Below, in pieces: positions 1-5,873 of a stretch of DNA of 11,746 nt. Numbering within the stretch: the stretch's first letter is position 1; the number at the start of each line of letters is the position of its first letter. The stretch is from Nitrospira sp. (GTDB taxonomy: Bacteria; Nitrospirota; Nitrospiria; Nitrospirales; Nitrospiraceae), in NCBI GenBank assembly GCA_024998705.1, contig JACOEF010000453.1, forward strand, positions 1-11,746, read 5' to 3'. A model generated the notes under the pieces. It searched no databases, was not told the origin of the DNA, and saw only the letters and a list, made by a program, of their open reading frames with translations. The position numbers and the translations under genes were made by a program.

Positions 1-1167
1 GGTTTCAATATCGTGGTTGGCGAGGGCGTGAAAAACAAAGTCACCATGAAGTTGGCGAACGTGCCGTGGGATCAGGCGCTGGAAATGTTGCTGAAAATGA
101 ATGCGCTGGGAATGATCCGACAGGGCAATATCGTATGGGTAGATACCCTGCAAAATATCGCCAAACAGCAGGACGAAGAGGCCCGAGCGAAGGACTCCAA
201 GTCGAAAGCCGAGCCGATCGTCACGCGGGTATTCTATATCCGCAATCTGAACGCAACGGAAGTGCAGACGTCGCTGCGCCCAAATTTGAGTCCGCGCGGA
301 ACCATGAATGTGAGCGCCGCGAGTAATGCCCTCATCATCAGCGATACGGAATCGAAGCTGGATGTTCTGCGGCAACTGCTGGACGGTGTCGATCTCGAAG
401 TGCCGCAGGTACAGATTGAAGCACGCATTGTTCAAGCAGATACAACGTATACCCGATCGCTGGGTGTGCAGTGGGGTATTCAGAACGTCAACCAGTTGGG
501 AAGCTCGAGCGGCACGTCCGCCTTCAAGACCGGAACCACCGGGGCATTCGGTTCCCAAGTTTCGGACTTCCTGATCAACTTGCCGGCCAACCCCGGATTG
601 CCGTCTGTGCCGGGCGCCGGGTTCTCGATCGGGAAAACCGACGGAGCGATGTTGGATGTGCGGTTGTCAGCCGGTGAATTGCTGGGTTTGACCAAGGTGA
701 TTGCGGCGCCGAAGATCGCGACGCTGGATAAGCGGGACGCCAAGATTGCCCAAGGTGAATCCATCCCGTTCCAGACCACGTCCTTGCAGGGCACGCAGAC
801 GACGTTTGTGGATGCGAACCTGGAGCTGAACGTGACGCCGCAGATTACTTCCCGTGACCCGAAAGAGATCGGCAAGCAGATTCTCATGAAGGTGCGGGCC
901 ACGCGGAACGCGGTCGGCGCCCGGAGCAACCCGGCCGGTCCGAGCATCGATCGTCGTGAAGCGACGACCCAGGTCCTGGTGCGTGATGGGGAAACCATGG
1001 TCATCGGCGGGGTGTTCGTCGATACTCAGTCGAATAACGTGGCCGGTATTCCTTATCTGTCTCGTATCCCGGTCTTGGGGTGGCTGTTCAAGAACAAAAC
1101 CGAAAACGTCTCCAAGCAGGAACTGTTGATCTTTCTGACGCCGACGATCGTGCATTCGACAACTTGA
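1..1167 (+). CDS. pilQ: Type IV pilus secretin PilQ, 5' end outside the window
   Basis: The reading frame is open from the first base, so the start lies upstream; 388 codons are visible. PilQ forms the outer-membrane ring through which type IV pili leave the cell. The visible part starts inside an STN-type N domain (GFNIVVGEGVKNKVTMKL, then VPWDQALE). A second N domain follows at about visible residues 70-135 (TRVFYIRNLNATEVQTSL, then NALIISDTESKLDVLRQLLDGVD). The secretin barrel begins at VPQVQIEARIVQAD. The C-terminus carries the family signature GIPYLSRIPVLGWLFKNK and ends ELLIFLTPTIV, normal for PilQ. Upstream pilMNOP genes would be expected but are not visible. PilQ is preferred over the type II secretin GspD because of the VPWDQAL motif and the aroB neighbour. 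The frame is intact. Confidence 0.93.
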   Translation, partial: GFNIVVGEGVKNKVTMKLANVPWDQALEMLLKMNALGMIRQGNIVWVDTLQNIAKQQDEEARAKDSKSKAEPIVTRVFYIRNLNATEVQTSLRPNLSPRGTMNVSAASNALIISDTESKLDVLRQLLDGVDLEVPQVQIEARIVQADTTYTRSLGVQWGIQNVNQLGSSSGTSAFKTGTTGAFGSQVSDFLINLPANPGLPSVPGAGFSIGKTDGAMLDVRLSAGELLGLTKVIAAPKIATLDKRDAKIAQGESIPFQTTSLQGTQTTFVDANLELNVTPQITSRDPKEIGKQILMKVRATRNAVGARSNPAGPSIDRREATTQVLVRDGETMVIGGVFVDTQSNNVAGIPYLSRIPVLGWLFKNKTENVSKQELLIFLTPTIVHSTT

Positions 1168-1193
1168 CAGGTCCTAGCCAGGCACGTTAATAA

Positions 1194-1234
1194 TCGCCCC
1201 CATTGAAGATGGTACGCTATCTCAATGGGGGCGA
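1194..1234 (+). terminator. Perfect 13-bp hairpin after pilQ, terminator-like but without a U tract
   Basis: The arms TCGCCCCCATTGA (1194-1206) and TCAATGGGGGCGA (1222-1234) are exact reverse complements. An inner GAT/ATC helix (1208-1210 with 1219-1221) can stack on them with A1207 bulged. It begins 27 nt after the pilQ stop codon. No T run follows directly; the first T-rich stretch is near 1251. It could end or protect the pil transcript, or help control aroB. The structure is certain; its role is not. Confidence 0.55.
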
Positions 1235-1318
1235 ATCCCGTGGAACGTGTCTTTTCCCCGTCCTTGATGGCGCTCCTTCCGGGTTTCTTCTCCCTTTAGC
1301 GATCGCGTGCACGGTTCA

Positions 1319-1353
1319 GCCTCCATCAGCACCGCATGGTGTTAGGGGGAGGC
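1319..1353 (+). other. Two-tier hairpin in the aroB leader that masks a Shine-Dalgarno-like run
   Basis: GCCTCC (1319-1324) pairs with GGAGGC (1348-1353), and inside it CACC (1330-1333) pairs with GGTG (1338-1341) around a GCAT loop. The 3' arm covers most of AGGGGGAGG (1344-1352), the only good ribosome-binding run in the pilQ-aroB gap. If the short reading frame at 1356 is translated, this hairpin would limit access to it. No T tract follows, so it is not a standard intrinsic terminator. Confidence 0.35.
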
Positions 1354-1355
1354 GT

Positions 1356-1430
1356 ATGCTCGTGGCTCGTTCTGTGGGCCGTGCCGCCCTTGCGGTCGCG
1401 TTACTTGATCCTGTCTCCTCACGGGTGTGA
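1356..1430 (+). CDS. Possible 24-residue leader peptide before aroB
   Basis: ATG at 1356 follows the run AGGGGGAGG with only 3 nt spacing. It opens a 24-codon frame starting MLVARSVGRAALAV and ending at TGA 1428-1430, six bases before the aroB ATG. The closeness suggests possible translational coupling, since aroB has no clear ribosome-binding site of its own. The peptide has no recognisable family and no run of one amino acid that would suggest a classical attenuator. It could be chance. The rest of the 269-nt gap (1168-1436) holds the two hairpins listed here and no shikimate kinase gene. Confidence 0.2.
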   Translation: MLVARSVGRAALAVALLDPVSSRV

Positions 1431-1436
1431 TATCTG

Positions 1437-2594
1437 ATGACAGCGTCTCGGACTGACAAGCCTTCCTGCTCTATTCATGTCGAACTCGGGGCGCGAAGTT
1501 ACTCCATCGTCATGCGACGTGACCTGTTGCAGGATCTCGGCGAGGAGCTGGCGCGTCTCAAGTGTGCAGGCAAGGTAGGGATTGTGACTGATCGCAATCT
1601 TGCCAAGCACTATCTCACGCAGGTGACTCGCCGGCTAAAGGCGGCCGGGTATTCGGTCGTGTCCATCGTGCTGCCCGCCGGGGAGCGAACGAAAACCCTT
1701 CTCTCCATCGGGACGGTGATGGATGCCCTCGTGGATGCCAGATTTGAGCGTTCCTCGACATTGCTGGCCCTGGGGGGCGGTGTCATCGGCGACATCACCG
1801 GGTTTGCCGCCGCGATCTATCAGCGTGGCATCCCGTTCGTGCAGGTCCCGACGAGTTTGGTGGCGCAGGTCGATTCAAGCGTCGGCGGCAAGACAGGTGT
1901 CGATCACCCCAAGGGGAAGAATTTGATCGGGGCCTTCAACCAGCCGCGCGCAGTGTTCATCGACCCTGCGATGTTGTCGACTCTACCTCCGCGCGAATGG
2001 AAGGCCGGTCTGGCAGAGGTCATTAAATACGGCGTGATCGCGGACGCGGCTTTCTTCGACTACCTGGAACGGCATATCGAAGCGATCAATCATTTGACGG
2101 ACGACACGGTTGCCCACATTGTGAAGCGGTCCTGTGAGATCAAAGCACAGGTGGTCTCGGAGGATGAGCGAGAAGCCGATCGACGGCGGATCTTGAACTT
2201 CGGCCACACGATTGGGCATGCGCTGGAATCCCTCGGCGGCTACCGGGGATTCATTCACGGGGAGGCGGTTGCGGTCGGCATGGTCTATGAGGCCGATCTA
2301 GCCCGGCACCTGGGCTATTGTGGAGAAGAGGTGGTCGTGCGATTGCGCGCCCTGGTGAAAGCGGCTGGATTGCCGGATCGGCTGCCGAAGGTGGCATTTA
2401 ACGCGCTGTGGGCCGCCATGCAACAGGACAAGAAAGTGTCCGCAGGCACGATTTATTGCGTGGTGCCCGAGCGGATCGGGGCGGTGCGAATCATCCCGCT
2501 GGAGAAGAGCCAGACTCGCGCCTGGTTTCAGGATGTGTGTGCGCGGGAATCCGGCGAGCGAAAGAGGGCCAAGCCTATGGGACGGGCCCGGTAG
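1437..2594 (+). CDS. aroB: 3-Dehydroquinate synthase
   Basis: This is the second enzyme of the shikimate pathway. It converts 3-deoxy-D-arabino-heptulosonate 7-phosphate to 3-dehydroquinate in the cytoplasm, using NAD+ and a divalent metal. The protein has 385 residues, a usual length. The NAD-binding part has GGGVIGDITGFAAA (113-126) and VPTSLVAQVDSSVGGKTG (137-154). The metal ligands fit E194 (GLAEVIKYG), H257 (NFGHTIGHALE) and H274 (IHGEAV). The start at ATG 1437 is the only good choice, because an in-frame stop lies at 1428. The upstream ribosome-binding site is weak. Position after pilQ is common in bacteria, although aroK often sits between them and does not here. The stop codon overlaps the ribosome-binding site of the next gene. 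Confidence 0.96.
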   Translation: MTASRTDKPSCSIHVELGARSYSIVMRRDLLQDLGEELARLKCAGKVGIVTDRNLAKHYLTQVTRRLKAAGYSVVSIVLPAGERTKTLLSIGTVMDALVDARFERSSTLLALGGGVIGDITGFAAAIYQRGIPFVQVPTSLVAQVDSSVGGKTGVDHPKGKNLIGAFNQPRAVFIDPAMLSTLPPREWKAGLAEVIKYGVIADAAFFDYLERHIEAINHLTDDTVAHIVKRSCEIKAQVVSEDEREADRRRILNFGHTIGHALESLGGYRGFIHGEAVAVGMVYEADLARHLGYCGEEVVVRLRALVKAAGLPDRLPKVAFNALWAAMQQDKKVSAGTIYCVVPERIGAVRIIPLEKSQTRAWFQDVCARESGERKRAKPMGRAR

Positions 2595-2597
2595 GAG
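2593..2597 (+). promoter_or_regulatory. Ribosome-binding site that fixes the ANTAR gene start
   Basis: AGGAG at 2593-2597 lies 4 nt before ATG 2602 and shares its first two bases with the aroB TAG stop (2592-2594). This favours 2602 over the in-frame ATG at 2533, which lies inside aroB and has no such site. The arrangement suggests that ribosomes ending aroB help start the next gene. Confidence 0.6.
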
Positions 2598-2601
2598 CGG
2601 A

Positions 2602-3861
2602 ATGGCGGCGAAACGAACGTTGACTCAAGTTGAGCAAGCCCTGCGTGAAAAGACTCGGGAGGTGGATGTCCTTCATCGCATCAGCGAGTCGATCAGCAAC
2701 ACGCTCGACTTGGAGGCCGTGCTGCGGCACATCGTGGATATAGTCGTGGAAGTGACCAAAGCCGATGCCTGTTTGTTGTATTTGTTGTCTGATAACCGGG
2801 ACGAGCTCATCCTGCGGGCCTCCAAGAACCCCCATCCGAAGTTGATCGGACGGATTACCATCGGGATGGGCGAGGGCATCACCGGGTGGGTCGCGCGGGA
2901 GCGGACACGTGTCGTCATTCCCAGCAGCGCCAGCGATGATACCCGGTTTAAGTTTTTTCACAACCTTCCGGAAGACCGTTACCAGGCGTTCGTCTCCGTG
3001 CCGATCACGACCAAGCAGGAAGTCGTCGGCGTGATCAATGTGCAGCATAAGCGGCCGCGCCGCTACCGACCCGACGAATTGGCCCTGCTTTCGACCATCG
3101 CCACGCAGGTCGGGGGGGCGATTGAGAACGCTCGTCTGTACGACCAGATGACGCGTAAAGCACTGCAGCTGGATACGCTGTCTCAGGTTTCGGAAACTGT
3201 GTCCTCGAATCGATTGATCGAGGATGTGCTGCAATTGATTGTGACCATGACGGCCCAAATGATGGGATCGAAGATCTGCTCCATCATTCTCTTGGATCAG
3301 ACTACCGGCGAACTTCGGATCGCGGCGACCCAGAGTCTGAGTGAGCAGTATCGGCGTAAGCCCAACGTGAAGGTCGGCCAAAGCATCAGCGGGCGCGCTG
3401 TTCAGGATCGTCGGCCGATCATCGTTCCGGATGTCACCAAAGACGGGTCTTATATGTATCCGGATATGGCCGCGAAGGAAGGCCTCTGCTCACTCTTGTG
3501 CGTGCCGATGCTGGTGCGGGAAAAAGCTATCGGGGTGATCAATACGTATACCTCCAAGCCGCACACCTTCACAGCCGAGGACGTAAAACTGATGCAGGCG
3601 ATTGCCAATCAGGCCGCGATTTCCGTTGAGCACACGACGTTGTTGGAGAAATCGTTTGAGATGCAGGAAGCCCTGCAGGTCCGCAAGCTGCTCGATCGAG
3701 CCAAGGGGTATCTCATGCGATCCAAACGCCTGTCGGAAGAAGATGCGTTTAAGCTGATTCAGCGGCAAAGTATGGACCTTCGGAAGTCCATGCGAGAGAT
3801 CGCCGAAGCTATTCTCTTGGCGGGTGAAATCGAAGACCGGGTCGATAAGGGCAGGGGGTAA
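2602..3861 (+). CDS. GAF-GAF-ANTAR sensor and RNA-binding antiterminator
   Basis: The protein has 419 residues and no membrane segment or signal peptide. After a helical start come two GAF sensor domains, about 37-176 (GMGEGITGWVARERTRVVIP; FVSVPITTKQEVVGVINV) and 205-345 (VGQSISGRAVQDRRPIIVPD; LLCVPMLVREKAIGVIN). A short helix leads to an ANTAR domain at about 355-407: RKLLDRAKGYLMRSKRLSEE, then DAFKLIQRQSMDLRKSMREI. The AKGxLM and AFxLIxxxSM patterns are typical. ANTAR domains (AmiR, NasR, EutV) bind paired hexaloop RNA hairpins and usually prevent transcription termination. The GAF ligand cannot be read from sequence. There is no receiver domain, so control is probably by a bound ligand rather than phosphorylation. 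Two candidate RNA targets lie downstream in this window, before nadE and before the barrel-amtB-glnB block. The link is inferred. Confidence 0.92.
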   Translation: MAAKRTLTQVEQALREKTREVDVLHRISESISNTLDLEAVLRHIVDIVVEVTKADACLLYLLSDNRDELILRASKNPHPKLIGRITIGMGEGITGWVARERTRVVIPSSASDDTRFKFFHNLPEDRYQAFVSVPITTKQEVVGVINVQHKRPRRYRPDELALLSTIATQVGGAIENARLYDQMTRKALQLDTLSQVSETVSSNRLIEDVLQLIVTMTAQMMGSKICSIILLDQTTGELRIAATQSLSEQYRRKPNVKVGQSISGRAVQDRRPIIVPDVTKDGSYMYPDMAAKEGLCSLLCVPMLVREKAIGVINTYTSKPHTFTAEDVKLMQAIANQAAISVEHTTLLEKSFEMQEALQVRKLLDRAKGYLMRSKRLSEEDAFKLIQRQSMDLRKSMREIAEAILLAGEIEDRVDKGRG

Positions 3862-3894
3862 TCCCCGCTGAGCAACCCTTTCGGCCAGTGGGGA
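3862..3894 (+). terminator. Hairpin directly after the ANTAR gene
   Basis: TCCCCGCTG (3862-3870) pairs with CAGTGGGGA (3886-3894) over 9 bp, including one G-U pair, around a 15-nt loop. It starts on the base after the stop codon. No T run follows, so it is a weak terminator candidate or an mRNA 3'-end stabiliser. Confidence 0.4.
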
Positions 3895-4161
3895 GAGCGC
3901 AGACCCCGGCAGTTGGATCAATCTTCACGGTACCGGGAGCGAACGCTAGTCGTGTTTTCCGCAAGACTTCCCGCTCCGCTTGTCTTCGGTCCATCCATTC
4001 TGTTTCATGGGCGGTACCCGCTTGGAGGGCTCCGGCGGTGGAACCGACGTGTGCCCCTCCTGACGGCTCAGTGCCACAGTTGACGGATGTCGCTGAATAG
4101 CCACACAGTAATGAACGTAGCAGCGCATGTTCGAGACCGTCTGTGAATAGCGGGGGTTGGA
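3895..4161. other. Non-coding stretch before the small lipoprotein gene
   Basis: I see no convincing gene here. Short frames on both strands have no family resemblance and no ribosome-binding site. Hairpin-forming segments include CCG[C]AAGAC/GTCTTCGG near 3959-3989 and GGAGGG/CCCTCC near 4024-4060. TTGACG at 4080-4085 resembles a -35 box but has no good -10 box at normal spacing. The lipoprotein promoter is probably in this region, but I cannot place it. Confidence 0.4.
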
Positions 4162-4539
4162 ATGGCGAGGAGACAACGAGCGGTCACGGTTCTTCTGCTA
4201 GCCCTTGTGACAAGCGCCTGTGGCATCAGGCCATACACTCCGTTGGTCGGGGCTGACCGGGGTGAGGTCGAACAGCTCAAAGAGAATGTCTACCGTGTTG
4301 AATATCGCGTGAGCTCATTTACCTCGCAGGAGCAGCTCGATGCCTACCTGCGGCGGCGCTGCGCGGAACTGACGTTGCGCGAGGGCTACGATATCTTCCA
4401 CCTGGCTCACCGTGCCGATGTGCTTGCACTCTCACGGCGTACGTCAATGACAGTGACGATGTATAAGGGCAAGAAGCCGGTCGGCGCGGATGACGTATAT
4501 GATGCCAAGGAAGTTCTGGCGCAGCCGGAGCTACACTGA
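4162..4539 (+). CDS. Small lipoprotein, CC0125-like
   Basis: The protein has 125 residues. Its N-terminus is basic (MARRQRAV), followed by a hydrophobic segment and the lipobox-like LVTSAC with Cys20, so it is probably lipid-anchored and exported. T at lipobox position -3 is not the usual residue. The mature part contains YRVSSFTSQEQLDAYLRRRC and AELTLREGYDIFHL. This pattern recalls small lipoproteins of the CC0125/CC1285 type, whose function is unknown to me. That family link is from memory of the motif. Only a weak G-rich run precedes ATG 4162. It is convergent with the next gene, and nothing in the context assigns a job. Confidence 0.7.
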   Translation: MARRQRAVTVLLLALVTSACGIRPYTPLVGADRGEVEQLKENVYRVEYRVSSFTSQEQLDAYLRRRCAELTLREGYDIFHLAHRADVLALSRRTSMTVTMYKGKKPVGADDVYDAKEVLAQPELH

Positions 4540-4558
4540 CGCCTGTGCTTATGGGGTG

Positions 4559-4579
4559 GGAGCGGTGAGTGTCGGCTCC
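4559..4579. terminator. Weak hairpin between convergent lipoprotein genes
   Basis: GGAGC (4559-4563) pairs with GCTCC (4575-4579) around an 11-nt loop in the 89-nt gap between the two convergent stop codons. There is no T run on either strand. The gap should contain the ends of both transcripts, but this is the only hairpin of note I see, and five pairs is little. Confidence 0.2.
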
Positions 4580-4628
4580 GATTTCCGCGTCGTAATGGGT
4601 GAGTGGTCCCTGGTTGAGGACACGAACG

Positions 4629-5549
4629 TTATGGGGACGGAGCTGGCTTGCGAGGCATGACCTTCTGTTTCGCCTTGGGAGCGGCGAGTTCTTTATCCGC
4701 CAGCTGACGCCGCACGGAGTCCAGCTCTGCTTTCACTCGCTGCAGCTCTTCCGCCTGTTTCACGACCAGATCTTTCGTTGCTTGCAGCTCCTGTTGGAGG
4801 CGACTCTGATCGGGCATTGGAGCGGGCAATGTTCCCGATGCCGTTCCAGCCGCGATCGGCTCCGCCGGCTGGGCCGCGGTTGGTGGCGGCAGTTGGTTCA
4901 GGGCATTCATCGAGACGGCGATCCGTGGTTGGTCCGGCTCGATGATCATCCAGGATTGCGGGGTGTCGGTGTTTACCACGGCTTCCCCTGGCCGAAAGGC
5001 GAGTTTGTAGGACGCGAGTTGGCCATCGGTGTGGCCTGGTTTGGTCCGGTAATGTGAAAGGGATACTCGGAACAGGTTGCGGTACACGTATAGGGTTCCA
5101 TCCGTAATGAACCCATCATCTTTCACGGAAAACTTGACTCGTTGATTCTGCTCGGCCTCCGCAAGGGCTTTGCTGATGAACGGGGCGAGGAAGGCCACCT
5201 CGTCAGAGGAGAAGAGCGGATAGCCGGCGGCACCATCTGTCGGTGTTGCGCGTTCGATGCCGGAGATGTGAAGTCCGGAGAGGAGGAGCGTGAGCTGGGC
5301 TGACTGAATCTCGGCAGGATGCGACGCTTGGAAGCTCGCCGGCGGGCCACCATACTGTGCGGTGGTCCCCCTGGTGGCTAAGCGTTCAAGGGAGACGGCA
5401 CCCAACGGCCCGTCGCCGATCTTTACGAGATTGCCGGTGCCGTTGCAGGCAGAGAGGAACAGCCAGGAGAGGAGTGTCCCGATGACCCACATGGGGGAGA
5501 TCGGACGTCGTTCTGGTCGGCTGCGGATTGGTGTGCGCGTCCTCTGCAT
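4629..5549 (-). CDS. Putative lipoprotein with a C-terminal coiled coil, unknown function
   Basis: From ATG 5549 the product has 306 residues: an Arg-rich n-region, the hydrophobic segment MWVIGTLLSWLFLSAC with a lipobox (LSAC, Cys35), a folded middle of about 175 residues, a Pro/Ala-rich linker (about 217-247), and a heptad-patterned coiled coil (about 248-289: ATKDLVVKQAEELQRVKAEL) ending in a basic Pro/Lys tail. I do not recognise the middle domain. The start is uncertain. ATG 5492 gives a signal peptide with no positive n-region, and ATG 5567 adds six residues. No candidate has a clear ribosome-binding site. TAGAAT, resembling a -10 box, sits 8 nt before ATG 5549 on this strand, so a leaderless message is possible. 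An envelope protein that tethers or scaffolds through its coil is a guess only. Confidence 0.65.
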   Translation of the reverse strand: MQRTRTPIRSRPERRPISPMWVIGTLLSWLFLSACNGTGNLVKIGDGPLGAVSLERLATRGTTAQYGGPPASFQASHPAEIQSAQLTLLLSGLHISGIERATPTDGAAGYPLFSSDEVAFLAPFISKALAEAEQNQRVKFSVKDDGFITDGTLYVYRNLFRVSLSHYRTKPGHTDGQLASYKLAFRPGEAVVNTDTPQSWMIIEPDQPRIAVSMNALNQLPPPTAAQPAEPIAAGTASGTLPAPMPDQSRLQQELQATKDLVVKQAEELQRVKAELDSVRRQLADKELAAPKAKQKVMPRKPAPSP

Positions 5550-5619
5550 GCGGCTGCATTCTATCATAGCCGGTCGAGTGAGCCGCCCGATTTTCCTTAG
5601 AAAAAGGAGGGTCAAATGG

Positions 5620-5649
5620 TTGACAGCCCATCTTAGCCGGTGGTATACA
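5620..5649 (+). promoter_or_regulatory. Sigma-70-type promoter for the nadE leader
   Basis: The -35 box TTGACA (5620-5625) matches consensus fully. After 18 nt comes TATACA (5644-5649), preceded by TGG (5641-5643), an extended -10 element. Transcription should start near 5656. The only features before the next gene are the leader RNA, its terminator and a repeat, so it drives that leader and, on read-through, nadE. Confidence 0.65.
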
Positions 5650-5662
5650 CTCCGAATGATTT

Positions 5663-5731
5663 TCGGGGACAATGGCGTCTCCGACGGGCACTCCGTTCAG
5701 AACGATATAGCCGAACCGGACAACGACGTCC
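5663..5731 (+). promoter_or_regulatory. Candidate ANTAR-binding pair of hexaloop hairpins in the nadE leader
   Basis: Hairpin 1: 5663-5670 pairs with 5677-5684 (8 bp, one G-U) around the loop AAUGGC (5671-5676). Hairpin 2: GGAC (5718-5721) pairs with GTCC (5728-5731) around the loop AACGAC (5722-5727). Both loops have A1 and G4, the hallmark of ANTAR targets. Hairpin 2 has only 4 bp, and its 3' arm is part of the following terminator stem, so forming it blocks the terminator. The 33-nt linker is longer than I expect for this motif. A GTTC/GAAC helix (5695-5698 with 5713-5716) could shorten the distance between the hairpins. The structure is read directly; binding is inferred. Confidence 0.6.
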
Positions 5732-5768
5732 TCCGATCCACAGCATGGGGTCAGAGGGCGTTTTTTTT
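5727..5768 (+). terminator. Strong intrinsic terminator in the nadE leader
   Basis: CGTCCTC (5727-5733) pairs with GAGGGCG (5754-5760). After one C/A mismatch, GATCC (5735-5739) pairs with GGGTC (5748-5752), with an 8-nt loop. Eight T residues follow at once (5761-5768). It lies about 70 nt after the predicted transcription start and 105 nt before nadE, so it must be bypassed for this promoter to express nadE. Its 5' arm overlaps the hexaloop hairpin at 5718-5731. Confidence 0.85.
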
Positions 5769-5793
5769 ACCTGATGGTAGCCGTCGGCACACA

Positions 5794-5867
5794 GCGATCA
5801 GCCATCAGTGCCGGTTGTCGAAGATCTAATGGTTCGCAGGTACGCTGACTGCTGATAGCCGAGAGCC
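5794..5867. repeat. Imperfect inverted repeat, copy 1 of a dispersed element
   Basis: The left arm GCGATCAGCCATCAG (5794-5808) is complementary at 12 of 15 positions to 5845-5859. The right arm with its flank (5844-5867) matches 10128-10151 before glnB at 19 of 24 positions. The GAGAG at the end of this copy (5861-5865) also serves as the probable nadE ribosome-binding site, 8 nt before the ATG. It looks like a short palindromic intergenic repeat. Confidence 0.5.
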
Positions 5868-5873
5868 TTTTGT

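Larger units (their letters stand above)
5656..5768 (+). ncRNA. Short leader transcript of about 113 nt, possible free-standing ANTAR-binding RNA
   Basis: The region runs from the predicted start near 5656 to the end of the T8 run at 5768. Without antitermination the promoter should give a short RNA carrying both hexaloop hairpins' sequences. ATG at 5656-5658 continues as an open frame through the terminator to 5829, but it has no ribosome-binding site and no recognisable product, so RNA function is preferred. Known short ANTAR-motif RNAs (EutX, Rli55) titrate their ANTAR protein. Whether this one does the same is inference. Confidence 0.5.

Noticed and set aside
2533..2601. Upstream ATG start for the ANTAR gene, giving 23 more residues
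   Set aside because: The extension lies inside aroB, has no ribosome-binding site and looks unlike protein; AGGAG before ATG 2602 decides the start.
4080..4108. TTGACG as a promoter for the small lipoprotein
   Set aside because: The sequence at 17 nt spacing is ACACAG, which does not resemble a -10 box; nearby alternatives need abnormal spacing.
5616..5636. Six-residue frame (MVDSPS) with GGAGG upstream
   Set aside because: It lies over the -35 box, upstream of the predicted transcription start, so it should not be in the mRNA.
5550..5672. Longer form of the - strand lipoprotein starting at TTG 5672
   Set aside because: It would run through the + strand promoter and the first hexaloop hairpin, and would put about 75 residues before the lipobox Cys, too long for a signal peptide.
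5362..5829. 155-codon + strand frame across the divergent region
   Set aside because: It runs antisense to the lipoprotein gene and through the terminator, with no ribosome-binding site or family resemblance.
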